NCBI RefSeq assembly: GCF_035918235.1
Contig: NZ_CP109486.1
Span: forward strand, 682,001-746,000
Direction: 5' to 3'
From: Streptomyces sp. NBC_01445
Lineage (GTDB): Bacteria > Actinomycetota > Actinomycetes > Streptomycetales > Streptomycetaceae
Length of the DNA: 64,000 nucleotides
Made by a program: the position numbers and the translations under genes. The notes below the pieces were generated by a model, which saw nothing but the letters and a program-made list of their open reading frames with translations, had not been told where the DNA came from and made no database searches. Positions 37,816-46,912 of this stretch are shown here, one piece after another (the stretch's first letter is position 1; every line of letters begins with the position of its first letter).

Positions 37816-37987
37816 GTCCGGAGGATATGCGCGGAGGTACTGGCGGAGGTCCGGTGTTCACCAGCGGCCGAACCCAGCTACCTGTCAGCACCTCGGATCC
37901 TCCACACACTCCTGGCCCCGATCTCCAATACCCGACTACGTCGTAGAGCTGTCCCGTGACGCCTGGCCACGGGCGAGATGATCTTGG

Positions 37988-38765
37988 TGTGACTGGTGTG
38001 ATCACGGTGTCGAAGCCGTCCTGGATAGCCCCGTTCACCGGGCTGAGCCCGCTCTGCTTCGGCAAGTTGGTGACCTTAGTGCGCCGCGAGACCGCGGGAT
38101 GAGGCGCGGCGGGGACGTCCGTGAAGTCTGCCCCTGGAGGACCGGGTTCGTTCTGCTGGTCACGGCTTGCTGGCGCACGAACTTGACGCTGCGCCAGCTC
38201 GCCCCGCTCTTCGGCGTCTCCAAGTCGACTGTCGACCGGATCATCGATCGCCTCGGCCCCAAGCTCGCGCTCCAGCCACGCAAGCGGTTCACGAAGGACA
38301 CCGTGCTTGCTCATCGCGGACTGCACCCTCGTACCCACCCGCGACCACACGGTGGCCGAGCGGTCGAAGAACCACCGCTACTCGACCAACCACCAGGTCG
38401 TCATCGACGCCGACACCCGTCTCGTCGTTCTGGTCGGCCGGCCGCTGCCCGGCACCCGCAACGGCTGCAAGGCGTGAGGCGAGTCCGGCGCGAAGGACGC
38501 CGTAGACGCGACGATGACCATCGCGGACGGCGGATATCCCGGCACCGGTCTGGTGATGCCGCATCGCCGCGCGAAAGGTCAGGCCGAACTCCCGGACTGG
38601 AAGCAGGAACACAACCACTCGCACAAGCGAGTTCGCGCACGCGTTGAACACGTCGTCGCCCGCACAAAGGTGGAAGACCCTGCGCGACCGCGCCTCAAGG
38701 GCGATGCTGTGCACCAAGTGATGCTCGGCATCGCGCGCCTGCACAACCTCTCTCTGGCGGGCTGA
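37988..38765 (+). pseudogene. IS5-family (IS112-like) transposase, broken
   Basis: Starts VTGVITVSKPSWIAPFTGLS, then TNLTLRQLAPLFGVSKSTVD and RIIDRLGPKLALQPRKRF; after frameshifts NHQVVIDADTRLVVLVGRPL, TIADGGYPGTGLVMPHRR and VRARVEHVVARTKVE, ending IARLHNLSLAG. At least one stop codon interrupts it. The likely ends carry CTGTCCCGT near 37950 and its inverse ACGGGACAA near 38819. Confidence 0.85.
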
Positions 38766-38832
38766 GCGAACCACTGGCCCTCGGGCATCCGTGTCCCCGG
38801 CTCAGCGAAGATCGTTTACGGGACAACCCTTA

Positions 38833-38915
38833 GCTGATCTCCTTCCAGCCGCAGGTCGTGCTGGCTCAGGTGCAGTGCTCGAAGCCAGGGTTGCTGACAC
38901 AGACGGTGTCGTTCT
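38833..38915 (-). repeat. 84-bp coding-type repeat, copy 2
   Basis: Second copy of 32798-32881; the minus strand reads DTVCVSNPGFEHC and then a stop codon where copy 1 continues. Its GATCAGC end abuts the right end of the broken IS5-type element. Confidence 0.7.
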
Positions 38916-39018
38916 TTCGTGCCGAGTTGGTCCGACTGGTCGGATCTTCCGGTGGGTCGCGCCGGGACGTTCCGGGCAGCGGCAGAGCCGAGGTTATGAA
39001 TGCGCCACCTGACCATCC

Positions 39019-39567
39019 ATGAGCATCAACATCAGGAGCCACACAATGCGCCCCATCAGAGCAGCCTGCCTCGGCACCGCCACTGCGCTGGTCACCCTCC
39101 TCGCCACCGCCCCTGTCGCGGCCGCCGCCACGGACACCGATTCCGCCCACGCCAAGGGCAGGGACCGTGTCATCACAGTCATCGGCCACCTCGCGCAACA
39201 GACCCGCTTCCCCGTCAACCCCGGCGGCGCCCCCGCCCAGGGCGATCGGACCGTCTTCCGCTCGATCCTCTTCGACAAGGACGACAAAAAGCAGGTCGGC
39301 GAGACCAACGGCACCTGCACCACGACCCTGGCCGAAAAGAACGGCGGAGCGGAGGAGTGCGTCGTGACCTACAACCTCCCGGGCGGCCAGCTCACCGTGC
39401 AGGGGATGGTCTTCGGCATCCTCACCGACGGCCTCCCGACGCTCCCTCCCCCCTCGTTCGACAACGCGATCACCGGCGGCACCGGGAAATTCGACCGGGC
39501 TCGTGGCTCGGTCCACGCCGACACGATCGGGACGGGCAAGAGGCGCTTCACGATCGACCTCGACTGA
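39019..39567 (+). CDS. secreted allene-oxide-cyclase-barrel-like protein
   Basis: 182 aa. Signal peptide ACLGTATALVTLLATAPVAA (cleavage after AAA). The mature part has VITVIGHLAQQTRFPVNPGG, RSILFDKDDKKQVGETNGTC, VTYNLPGGQLTVQGMVFG, and NAITGGTGKFDRARGSVHAD, which fits the allene oxide cyclase/dirigent-like barrel common among secreted Streptomyces proteins. Enzymatic activity is doubtful; it may be a structural or ligand-binding barrel. An ATG at 39046 is an alternative start. Confidence 0.75.
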   Translation: MSINIRSHTMRPIRAACLGTATALVTLLATAPVAAAATDTDSAHAKGRDRVITVIGHLAQQTRFPVNPGGAPAQGDRTVFRSILFDKDDKKQVGETNGTCTTTLAEKNGGAEECVVTYNLPGGQLTVQGMVFGILTDGLPTLPPPSFDNAITGGTGKFDRARGSVHADTIGTGKRRFTIDLD

Positions 39568-39595
39568 CTGACCCTGCCCCCGCCCGGTGAGAAGG

Positions 39596-39685
39596 CTGGC
39601 CCGTCCACAGCACGGCCCACCGGCTCGATTGGTCCCACTGGCGACGCCGCCACCAGCATGCGTATCGGGGTGTGGCGTTAGTACG
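39596..39685 (+). pseudogene. IS701-type transposase, extreme 3' fragment
   Basis: One frame reads AHRLDWSHWRRRHQHAYRG, matching the Trp/Arg-rich tail of IS701-family transposases such as the intact one at 1822-3126 (HRLSWSAWRRSHQA). About 30 codons remain. Confidence 0.5.
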
Positions 39686-39769
39686 GCCGGGCGAAGAGCC
39701 CCCGGTGAAGGGCGCGTCGGTGTACGCGGTGGCCGGCCGAGGACGGTTCCGACGCCGCCGGCCGGTCTT

Positions 39770-39892
39770 CCGCGTCCTGAACCGTTCCGGCAGATCACGC
39801 CAGTGGACCTCGGTCCTCACCCGGTGCAATATCCCGTCGATTGCCTGTCGGCGATTCCGCAAGCGGCCCCAACGCCCGTTGCTGACAGACAA
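39770..39892 (-). pseudogene. IS5-type transposase, N-terminal scrap
   Basis: Minus-strand reading RRQAIDGILHRVRTEVHWRD followed by LPERF matches the N-terminal region of IS5-family transposases (..INGILFRxRTGVPWRDLPERF). No further conserved part is present. Confidence 0.5.
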
Positions 39893-40006
39893 GAAGGGCT
39901 GCAGCCGCTCCCCCTCGGCATCGCTCAGATCACCCCGTTCATGTCCACATCAACAACACGGGAGCAAGGTGGCCACACGAGCGGCCGCACGGTCCCAGTC
40001 CTTGTC

Positions 40007-40981
40007 CTAGTCCTCGTCCCGCAGCCGCCGCCAGATGCGGGTGCGGTGCAGTACGTAGAAGGCCACGAACAGGACGGCCACCTGAAGCCCCACGGCGAGC
40101 AGCCAGAAGACGACCTTGCTCTCCAGTTCGTCGGTCAGGTAGGTGAAGTTCATACCGAAGAATCCGCTCAGGAACGTCAGCGGCAGGAAGATCGTCGACA
40201 CGATGGCCAGCCGGTTGATCACGCCGTTCTGCTCGCCCGCGGCGAGGGAGGAGTAGCTGGCGAAAGCACGACGGGAGGCATCCTGGAGGGACTCGATATT
40301 CGCCAGGACCAGCCTCGCCGCGTGGCTGAACTCCTGGGCGAGTCTTTGCCGCTCCTCCGGGAAGCTGGGGTTCAGCATCCGGCGGGTGAAGACCTCGTCC
40401 ACCACCTGAAGGTAGGGAAGCAGCGAGTGGTGCAGGAGGGCGGAGCGCCGTCGCAGCATTGACAGGCGGTAGATCTGCTCGGGGCGCCGTTCCTGGAACA
40501 TGTCGTCCTCGAGTTCCTCCACCAGCAGCAGGTCCTGCACGGCGGCCCGGCGGAAGGTCGCCAGCGCCTCCTGGAGCAGCAGGAAGAGCACGGCCACGAT
40601 GTCGGGGGGCCTCTCGTGCCGGAGCTGCGCGGAGATGTTCGACGCCAGGCCCGCCCGGCCGTGGTGAACGGTGACCAGGAACTGCTCGGTCACCAGCGCG
40701 TGGATGTAAGCGACCTGGTCGTCGTGGATCACGGGGACGACGAAGCCGGCCTTGTGCCCCAGGAAATCGGCCCGCGCAGGCTCGTCCTTCCTGCCGAGCC
40801 AGTCCAGGTCGTCAGCCTCCAGACCGAGCTGACGGGCCACAGACTCGCCATCTGCCGGCGCTTCTTCCGGCAGCTCGACGTCGACGATCAGAAAGCGGGC
40901 CGCGGCGAGCCGCTCACGTGCCTCAGCCATGTCCGTACGGGTGACGGTCACCTCTGGCATTGACACCATCGTTACGATCAT
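40007..40981 (-). CDS. CorA-family divalent cation transporter
   Basis: About 324 aa. An N-terminal cytosolic alpha/beta domain and long helices precede two membrane segments: IVSTIFLPLTFLSGFFGMNF, with the diagnostic GMN, and VVFWLLAVGLQVAVLFVAFY. The tail is basic (HRTRIWRRLRDED). It forms a pentameric Mg2+ (or Co2+/Zn2+) channel. Three possible starts (40990, 40981, 40960) cannot be separated. No operon partner. Confidence 0.9.
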   Translation of the reverse strand: MIVTMVSMPEVTVTRTDMAEARERLAAARFLIVDVELPEEAPADGESVARQLGLEADDLDWLGRKDEPARADFLGHKAGFVVPVIHDDQVAYIHALVTEQFLVTVHHGRAGLASNISAQLRHERPPDIVAVLFLLLQEALATFRRAAVQDLLLVEELEDDMFQERRPEQIYRLSMLRRRSALLHHSLLPYLQVVDEVFTRRMLNPSFPEERQRLAQEFSHAARLVLANIESLQDASRRAFASYSSLAAGEQNGVINRLAIVSTIFLPLTFLSGFFGMNFTYLTDELESKVVFWLLAVGLQVAVLFVAFYVLHRTRIWRRLRDED

Positions 40982-41182
40982 GGCCCTCACCGTTGGTTAC
41001 GACTCCGAGGGTCCCAGCGTGAGTGCGGTCCGGTATCTCCGCACTCGGACACAGTCATGTGCGGCACCGTGCCGACCGGACGAGTGACGAGATCACTCGC
41101 AGGTGGGGACGAGGGGGCCTGCACCGCTTGCTGCCTGAAGCGGACCTGACGTCCACGTGACAGCACGTAGGGCTGTCGGCCC

Positions 41183-41440
41183 GTGCACGCCCAGCCGGCC
41201 CGCGGGGGCGTGAGCGCCGGCCTGGAGCTGGTGCGTCAGCTCATGCGTGCCCTAGGCGTGGTGCCCTGCCGGCCGAAGCCCGAACGGTGGTCGCCGACTC
41301 GGACCGCGGCCGACGGCGTGCCCGACCCGGTCGGCCTTGACTTCACGGCCCGACGCTCCCGGCGAGAGGCCGGTCGACGGCATCACTTGCGGCGCCCGGG
41401 TGACATGTGGCATGTCGGGCATTTGCCCCTCGCTCCGGTT
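41183..41440 (+). pseudogene. IS3-family orfB fragment
   Basis: Reads VHAQPARGGVSAGLELVRQL then MRALGVV, followed by PVGLDFTARR: the HTH_21 helix and the DFTA linker of IS3-type OrfB proteins, with frame shifts after it. The catalytic core is absent. It fills the region just upstream of the deaminase gene; the remainder of 40991-41182 shows no gene. Confidence 0.45.
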
Positions 41441-41457
41441 GCCAGAAGATGCAAGGC

Positions 41458-43149
41458 ATGCTTCCCTCCGTCCCGTCCTTCGCGCCGCGCCGCAGCGCCC
41501 GGCTCGCGCCGGTCCTGAGTGCCGCACTGGTACTCGCCCTGACATCCACTCAGCCGGCTCAGGCCGCCGCGGAGGACGACACCAGCGGACCCACGCACGC
41601 CGAGGCGCGCGTCTCGGCATACCTGCGAGGCGTACGCGACCGCCCCGAAAAGCTGGCCGCCTTCTTCAGGGCCCTGCCCAAGGGCGCAGACCTCCACAAT
41701 CACCTTTCGGGCGCGGCGACCACCGAACTGCTGCTGCGCATCGCCGTCGAGGCCGAATACTGCATCGACACGACCACCCTCACCGCGAGCGCGCCGCCCT
41801 GCACGGAAAACACCCGCCCCGCGGCCGACACCCTCACCGACCCCGCCTTCCGGAGTCAGGTCATCCGAGCCTGGTCCATGCAGGACTTCACGCCCAACCA
41901 GGGCGAGAGCAGTCACGACCACTTCTTCGCCACCTTCGGAAAGTTCGGCGCGGTCAGCGGACTCCATCCCGGACGGCTGCTGGCCCAGGCGGCCACCTCG
42001 GCCGCGAAGCAGCACCAGTTCTACCTCGAGACCATGTGGACGCCCGCCTGGTACGCCGCCGACGCCCTTGCCACCAAGGTCGGGTACCACAGTGGCCTGG
42101 CCCTGATGCGCGACATGATGCTGGCCGACGGCGGCATGGACGCCGTCGTCCAAGAGGCGAAGAGCGAGACGGACTCGATGATCGAGGAGTTCCGTACCGC
42201 CGCGCACTGCGACACCGACCACCCCGACGCCGGGTGCGCACTGCCAGTACGGTTCATCGCCCAGGTCGACCGGGGCGGACCGCCCGAGCTGGTCTTCGCC
42301 CAGATGCTGCTCGGCGTGGAACTGGCCCGGCGCGACCCCCGCTTCGTCTCGCTGAACCTCGTGGGCCCCGAAGAGAATCCGGTGTCGGTCGCCGACTACC
42401 GCCTCCACATGCGCATGCTGAACTACCTGCGCGGTGTGTACCCCGACGTTCCCCTCACCCTGCACGCGGGAGAACTCGTACCCGGCCTGGTCAAGCCCGA
42501 GGACCTGCGCTTCCACATCCGCGACGCCGTGCTCACCGCCCGCTCCGACCGCATCGGCCACGGCGTCGACATCCGCCGCGAGGACGACTACCGGGAACTG
42601 CTGCGCCTGATGGCACGCCGGCATGTGCTTGTGGAGGTCCCGCTCACCAGCAACGCGCAGGTCCTGGGTGTCACGGGCCCGGCTCACCCCTTCCCGCTGT
42701 ACCGGGCGAACCACGTTCCGGTCGCCCTGGCCACCGACGACCAAGGCGTCGAGCGAACCGACATCAGCCGCGAGTACCAACGAGCCGCACTCACCTACCG
42801 GCTGGACTACCCGGTGCTGAAGGATCTGGCCCGCACCTCCCTGGAGTACGGCTTCCTGGAGGGCCGCAGCCTGTGGCGCGACCGCAACGGCCACCGGGCC
42901 GTCCCCGAGTGCGCCGGAGACCGCCTCGGCGACCCGACCCCCGGCAACCGGTGCACCCACTTCCTCGCCTCCAGCGCCAAGGCCACAGTGCAGTGGAAAC
43001 AGGAAGACGCCTTCCGCGCCTTTGAACGCACCTTCGCCGCCGGAGCGCCCCAGGCCGCATCCCGTATCCCGCACCACCAACACGCGCGCCGAGCCCACGA
43101 TGATCCGGCACCCTCGCGACGCACCAGCACATCTGCTCTGATCGCCTGA
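41458..43149 (+). CDS. secreted adenosine deaminase-like (ADGF-type) protein
   Basis: 563 aa from ATG 41458 (41449 possible). A signal peptide (LAPVLSAALVLALTSTQPAQ, cleavage after AQAA) precedes an amidohydrolase barrel: metal HxH in GADLHNHLSGA, LTLHAGELVPG with the third His and catalytic Glu, DRIGHGVDIRR, and LATDDQGVERTDISREYQ with the metal Asp. HHEWF-like SSHDHFFATFGKF is typical of extracellular adenosine-deaminase growth-factor relatives. It probably deaminates adenosine outside the cell. The C-terminal 30 residues are low complexity. Confidence 0.85.
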   Translation: MLPSVPSFAPRRSARLAPVLSAALVLALTSTQPAQAAAEDDTSGPTHAEARVSAYLRGVRDRPEKLAAFFRALPKGADLHNHLSGAATTELLLRIAVEAEYCIDTTTLTASAPPCTENTRPAADTLTDPAFRSQVIRAWSMQDFTPNQGESSHDHFFATFGKFGAVSGLHPGRLLAQAATSAAKQHQFYLETMWTPAWYAADALATKVGYHSGLALMRDMMLADGGMDAVVQEAKSETDSMIEEFRTAAHCDTDHPDAGCALPVRFIAQVDRGGPPELVFAQMLLGVELARRDPRFVSLNLVGPEENPVSVADYRLHMRMLNYLRGVYPDVPLTLHAGELVPGLVKPEDLRFHIRDAVLTARSDRIGHGVDIRREDDYRELLRLMARRHVLVEVPLTSNAQVLGVTGPAHPFPLYRANHVPVALATDDQGVERTDISREYQRAALTYRLDYPVLKDLARTSLEYGFLEGRSLWRDRNGHRAVPECAGDRLGDPTPGNRCTHFLASSAKATVQWKQEDAFRAFERTFAAGAPQAASRIPHHQHARRAHDDPAPSRRTSTSALIA

Positions 43150-43320
43150 CGCCCCGTCCGGGAACTTCCCCGGACCCACAGCCCAACTGGTTCACGAGCC
43201 GCGAAAGGACCGGACAGCGCTCGGGGGACGCCCGCGCCCTCACCTGGCCCGCTGCTCCCCCGTACTCGCAGGGCCGCTGTCCCAGCAGCGCATTCGCTCC
43301 GGACGGCGGCCCCTGGCATC

Positions 43321-43370
43321 GCGAGCGGGCTCTCGGCTGCCGCGCGGTGCGCAGCCGAGAGCCCGCTCGC
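43321..43370. terminator. bidirectional terminator hairpin
   Basis: GCGAGCGGGCTCTCGGCTGC and its exact reverse complement face each other across a 10-base loop, 171 bases after the deaminase stop and 4 bases beyond the stop of the convergent membrane-protein gene. A 20-bp perfect stem makes it the strongest hairpin of the window. Confidence 0.85.
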
Positions 43371-43373
43371 GTG

Positions 43374-43817
43374 TTACGGCCCGGCGGTTGGCGGTGCTGG
43401 ACCGGCGGTTGGCGGTGCTGGACCGGCGGTTGGCGGTGCTGGAGGGGGCGCTGTGTCCGGAGTGCTGTCGGGGGGCTGCGACTCCCAGGAGCGCCCGGTG
43501 CCAGGAGCGGGCGTGACGTACTGCTCTTCCACCGTGGGGCGGGTCGTCCACCACATCACGGCCACCAGACCAACGGCGCACGCGCCACCGACGAGCAGCC
43601 CCACGGTGGGGCGTCCCGGTGAGCGCACAAGGCGCAGGCCCAGCCATCCGACGCAGGCTCCTGCGAACATCGCGATCGTCGAGGTGAGATCGCCGTTCCT
43701 GTAAGTGACAGGCAGGGCTTCATAGTTGGTGAACAACACCAAGAGCGTCGCGTAGAGGACCGCGATGACCGCGCACAGTCCTTCGAGCAGCCGCAACACT
43801 CGTCGGCCTCCGCTCAT
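43374..43817 (-). CDS. small membrane protein with C-terminal Pro-rich repeats
   Basis: 147 aa from ATG 43817 with GGGAGGT upstream. Three membrane segments: LLEGLCAVIAVLYATLLVLF, STIAMFAGACVGWLGLRLV and VGLLVGGACAVGLVAVMWW. The tail is a 7-residue repeat (PPTAGPA, three copies from a 21-bp tandem DNA repeat at about 43377-43440). Function unknown; the repeat number may vary between strains. Confidence 0.7.
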   Translation of the reverse strand: MSGGRRVLRLLEGLCAVIAVLYATLLVLFTNYEALPVTYRNGDLTSTIAMFAGACVGWLGLRLVRSPGRPTVGLLVGGACAVGLVAVMWWTTRPTVEEQYVTPAPGTGRSWESQPPDSTPDTAPPPAPPTAGPAPPTAGPAPPTAGP

Positions 43818-44094
43818 GCCGACCTCCCTTCCCCGGGCCAACCGTAAGGGAATCAGCTGGCAGGCGGTACGGACGGCTGGGCCTGGACGTTCTCGGATAC
43901 CCGCCCGGCTGCGGCCGGGTTCGCGTGCCCCAGCGGGCAAGAGACGGGCCGGCAGCACCCAGCGCCGCGAAGAACGACGCCAGCAGCAGCCGGCACGCCG
44001 TCTCGAGGCCGAGCACCACCGTAGTGAGGATCGCGAAACCTCGGCCAAGTCCGGGAAGTCGCCTAGCTTCTGGTAGCTCGTCAGCGGGCTCTTG

Positions 44095-44490
44095 TGAGGA
44101 ATCCCGGGGGGTCACCCCCGGGAGGAGTCGCATACGGTGATGGCGATGCGGAGCATCGCCGCGGCACGGGCGCGGAGCGCCCGCAAGAAACCGGGCCCCA
44201 GCGCCCGGTGAGGAATATGCACTGTTCGAATGCCGGTACGCCAGGCGACAGGAGCGTCACGGTCGTGAATTTGACCGTGCAGGTGAAACTCCTGCCGACG
44301 CCCGTGCAGGCGGCGGCACTTGACGAAACCCTGCACGCCTGTAACGAGGCCGCGACCTGGGTGTCGTCCCTGGCGTTCAAGAAGGACATCAAACGCAACT
44401 TCGCCCTGCGCGAGCACACCTACACGGCGGTCAAGGACCGATGGAGGTTCGGCGCGCAGGCGGCCCAGCACGTCATCGTCGTTGACCATT
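44095..44490 (+). mobile_element. relic of a TnpB element (left end plus tnpB start)
   Basis: Left-end hairpin CCCGGGGG/CCCCCGGG at 44103-44122, then GAATATGCACTGTTCGAATG, then VNLTVQVKLLPTPVQAAALD, ETLHACNEAATWVSSLAFKK and FGAQAAQHVI before the frame is lost. The same start and end sequences occur at 32471-32797 in the other orientation, and the protein start matches the tnpB at 31035-32206. Confidence 0.75.
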
Positions 44491-44791
44491 CCCGGCATCG
44501 ACTACCGCAAGGCCGAGGACGGTGAGTCGCACGGTGTGGCTGCTGCACCCCGGCGGCTAGTGGGCCCGCGCCACCGCACTCGCCTTCCTCGACTCACCCA
44601 ACTGTGCACCAGGGCGGCCCGCGCTGACTGTGGGACGAGCTGAAACGCATCCGGCACCGCCTCAACCTCGAAGGCCGCCTGTCAGCCTACGGAGCCCTAA
44701 TCCGCATCGAACCCGACGGCAGGCTGGCCCTCTCACCTGCGGCACCTGGTCCCTGACCCTGAGGTGAACAGCATCCCGCAGTAGCCGACGG
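44491..44791. other. decayed sequence with unassigned coding scraps
   Basis: Short plausible frames such as TIPGIDYRKAEDG (44485-44523) and WDELKRIRHRLNLEGRLSAY (about 44640-44700) appear to be fragments of lost genes. No complete gene. Confidence 0.35.
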
Positions 44792-45141
44792 TCAGATCCC
44801 GGCAGCCCGTTCCCATCGGCTGAAGAACGGAAAGCGGGACTCCATGAAGGCGCGGACAACCGGCTCAACGTTCTGCCGGTCGGCTTCCGCGGTGTTCACG
44901 TCGTTGAGGCAGAAGAAGTCGTACGAGTGCCCGATACCCGGAGTTCATCAAGGGCCGCGGGCAGGTCCGGCTTGCCCATGTCGATGTAGCGGAGCTTGTA
45001 CGTGCCCGGCACGCCGCGGCCTGTGAGATAGGCGTAGTGGTGGTGCAGCGACGCGGTCATAGCGATGTCGCTGGTGGACCGGAAGCGGGACCGGCCCGTG
45101 CGGGCCACCTCATCGGCGAAGCGCTCCTCCAATTTCTCCAT
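44792..45141 (-). pseudogene. Stealth-family (capsule phosphotransferase-like) 3' fragment
   Basis: MEKLEERFADEVARTGRSRF and SLHHHYAYLTGRGVPGTYKL then, after a frameshift near 44945, YDFFCLNDVNTAEADRQNVE and VVRAFMESRFPFFSRWERAA with stop. This is the C-terminal conserved region of Stealth proteins, hexose-1-phosphoryl transferases that build capsule-type polymers. The catalytic regions are absent. Confidence 0.8.
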
Positions 45142-45204
45142 GAGCCCGGAACCCCTTGGTGCCGCCACCCTTGACGGTGGATCCGAGGGCTCTCATACTG
45201 GCGG

Positions 45205-45232
45205 CCAAATCGATTTGGCCAAATCGATTTGG
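45205..45232. promoter_or_regulatory. two abutting 14-bp palindromes, operator of NCS2 operon
   Basis: CCAAATCGATTTGG occurs twice back to back with no spacer, ending 66 bases before the permease start. Each copy is a perfect palindrome with a central TCGA, a form often bound by LacI-type or other dimeric repressors. The regulator gene is not adjacent. Confidence 0.8.
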
Positions 45233-45298
45233 CTCTCCGTCCAGGGCCGGATCGCGGCTGATATCCGAGCGTGCCGTACGCCCGAACGGAGCCCGAAC

Positions 45299-46912
45299 AT
45301 GTCCAGTCCCCGCCAGAGCAGGCCACCGGCCGGCCAACCGCCGGCCTCCGGTCCCGCGGCCACGAATCCGGCAGGCGAGCCCACAGCCCACCCCTCCGAG
45401 ACCTCCGACGCTTCCGAGATCTCCGAGGCCTCCGGGTCCTTCGACACTTCCGGGGCTTCCGGGACCTCCGAGGCCGTCAACTCCCAGCTCACGCAGACAG
45501 TCGCCCCGGATGAGCGCCCCCATCCCGAGAGTGCCCGTCCCGACACCACCGAGTCCTCGGCCGGCAAAGGTGCCCCACTCGGCGTGCACCCCGTGGACGA
45601 GTCGCGTCCCCTGGGGCGGATCCTGCTCTTCGGGATCCAGCACGTCCTCGTGATGGCCGCCACCCCCATCTCGGCGATCTTCCTGATGAGCGCCACCCTC
45701 GGGCTCAGCGCCGGTCTCACCGTCGATCTGCTCTCGGCGGCTTTTGTGCTGTCCGGCGTGGGATCGCTGATCCAGTCGCTCGGGCCCTGGAAGTTCGGGC
45801 CGCGGCTGCCCTTCGTGATGCTGCCGGGCGGGGCTCCGCTCATCCTGTTCCTCGCGATCGCCGAGCAGCACGGCGTGCGCATCGCCACCGGTGCGGTGGT
45901 CCTGACGGCGGTGTTCTCCTTCGTCGTGCTGCCGGTCTTCTCCCGGCTGCTCGCGTACTTTCCCGCCCTGGTCATCGGCACGATGATCGTCATCGTCGGC
46001 GTCAACCTGGTGAAGGTCGGCGCGGTCCTCGTCACGGGACAGCCCGGCTCGCCCGGCTTCGCGAATCCCACCAACCTCGGTCTCGGCATGGCGACGATCG
46101 GGTTCACCGTCGTCTTCTACCTGCTCTTCACCGGCATCCTGCGCCAACTGGCCGTCATGCTCGGCCTGTTCGCCGGCACCGCGCTCGCCGCCGCGGTCGG
46201 CGCGATCGACGGCGCAGGTGCCACGGGCGGCGCACTGGTGAACCTGCCGCACCTGATGCCTTTCGGCTCACCCGAGTTCAACCTCGTCGCCGCCCTGCCG
46301 CTGATGCTCTACAGCGTGGCCTCCATGGCCGAGGCCACCGGCCAGACCGTCATCAACGCCGAGGCCGTCGGCAAGAAGATCGACAAGCGGACCGACGTGC
46401 CGAAGACCGTCCGCGGTGACGCGCTCACCTCGCTCTTCGGCGGATTCTTCGGCCTGCCGCTCATGGTCACCAGCGGGGAGAACATCGGCATCGTCCGCGT
46501 CACCGGCGTCCGCAGCCGGTTCGTCACCGCCGCGGCCGGAGTCGTACTCATCGTCATCGGATTCCTCGCACCCGTCACCCGTGCGATCAGCGTGATCCCG
46601 ACCGCCGTCGTCGGCGGCACCGCCATGGTCGTCTTCGCCGTCATCACCGTGCTCGGCATCCAGATGCTCGGCCGCTCCGACCTCGACAAGCACACCAGCA
46701 CCTTCATATGCGCCGTCGCTCTCGCACTGGGGCTGCTGCCCATACTCGTCCCTGGCGTGTACGGAGCGTTCCCGCCGAACGTCCGCATCCTCCTCGAAAG
46801 CGGCGTCGCCGTCGGCACGTTCACCGCCGCCGTGCTCAACATCCTCTTCCACCATGTCAGGCCCGGCATCGCCGCCCGGCTGACCACCACGCGCGCAGAA
46901 GGCGACCGTTGA
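45299..46912 (+). CDS. NCS2-family nucleobase:cation symporter
   Basis: 537 aa. A long disordered Ser/Thr/Glu-rich N terminus (about 95 residues, with repeated SEISEASG-type blocks) precedes a 12- to 14-segment permease beginning ILLFGIQHVLVMAATPISAI. Signature features are ATGQTVINAEAVGK (substrate-site Glu region) and SLFGGFFGLPLMVTSGENIG (NCS2 signature). It imports xanthine, uric acid or another purine by H+ symport. Its TGA stop lies within the right end of the TnpB element, so its natural C terminus was probably altered. First gene of an operon with an amidohydrolase and a TauE/SafE protein. Confidence 0.9.
   Translation: MSSPRQSRPPAGQPPASGPAATNPAGEPTAHPSETSDASEISEASGSFDTSGASGTSEAVNSQLTQTVAPDERPHPESARPDTTESSAGKGAPLGVHPVDESRPLGRILLFGIQHVLVMAATPISAIFLMSATLGLSAGLTVDLLSAAFVLSGVGSLIQSLGPWKFGPRLPFVMLPGGAPLILFLAIAEQHGVRIATGAVVLTAVFSFVVLPVFSRLLAYFPALVIGTMIVIVGVNLVKVGAVLVTGQPGSPGFANPTNLGLGMATIGFTVVFYLLFTGILRQLAVMLGLFAGTALAAAVGAIDGAGATGGALVNLPHLMPFGSPEFNLVAALPLMLYSVASMAEATGQTVINAEAVGKKIDKRTDVPKTVRGDALTSLFGGFFGLPLMVTSGENIGIVRVTGVRSRFVTAAAGVVLIVIGFLAPVTRAISVIPTAVVGGTAMVVFAVITVLGIQMLGRSDLDKHTSTFICAVALALGLLPILVPGVYGAFPPNVRILLESGVAVGTFTAAVLNILFHHVRPGIAARLTTTRAEGDR

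Noticed and set aside
41383..43179. 598-codon minus frame opposite the deaminase
   Set aside because: Shadow frame; the plus strand has signal peptide and metal-binding motifs.
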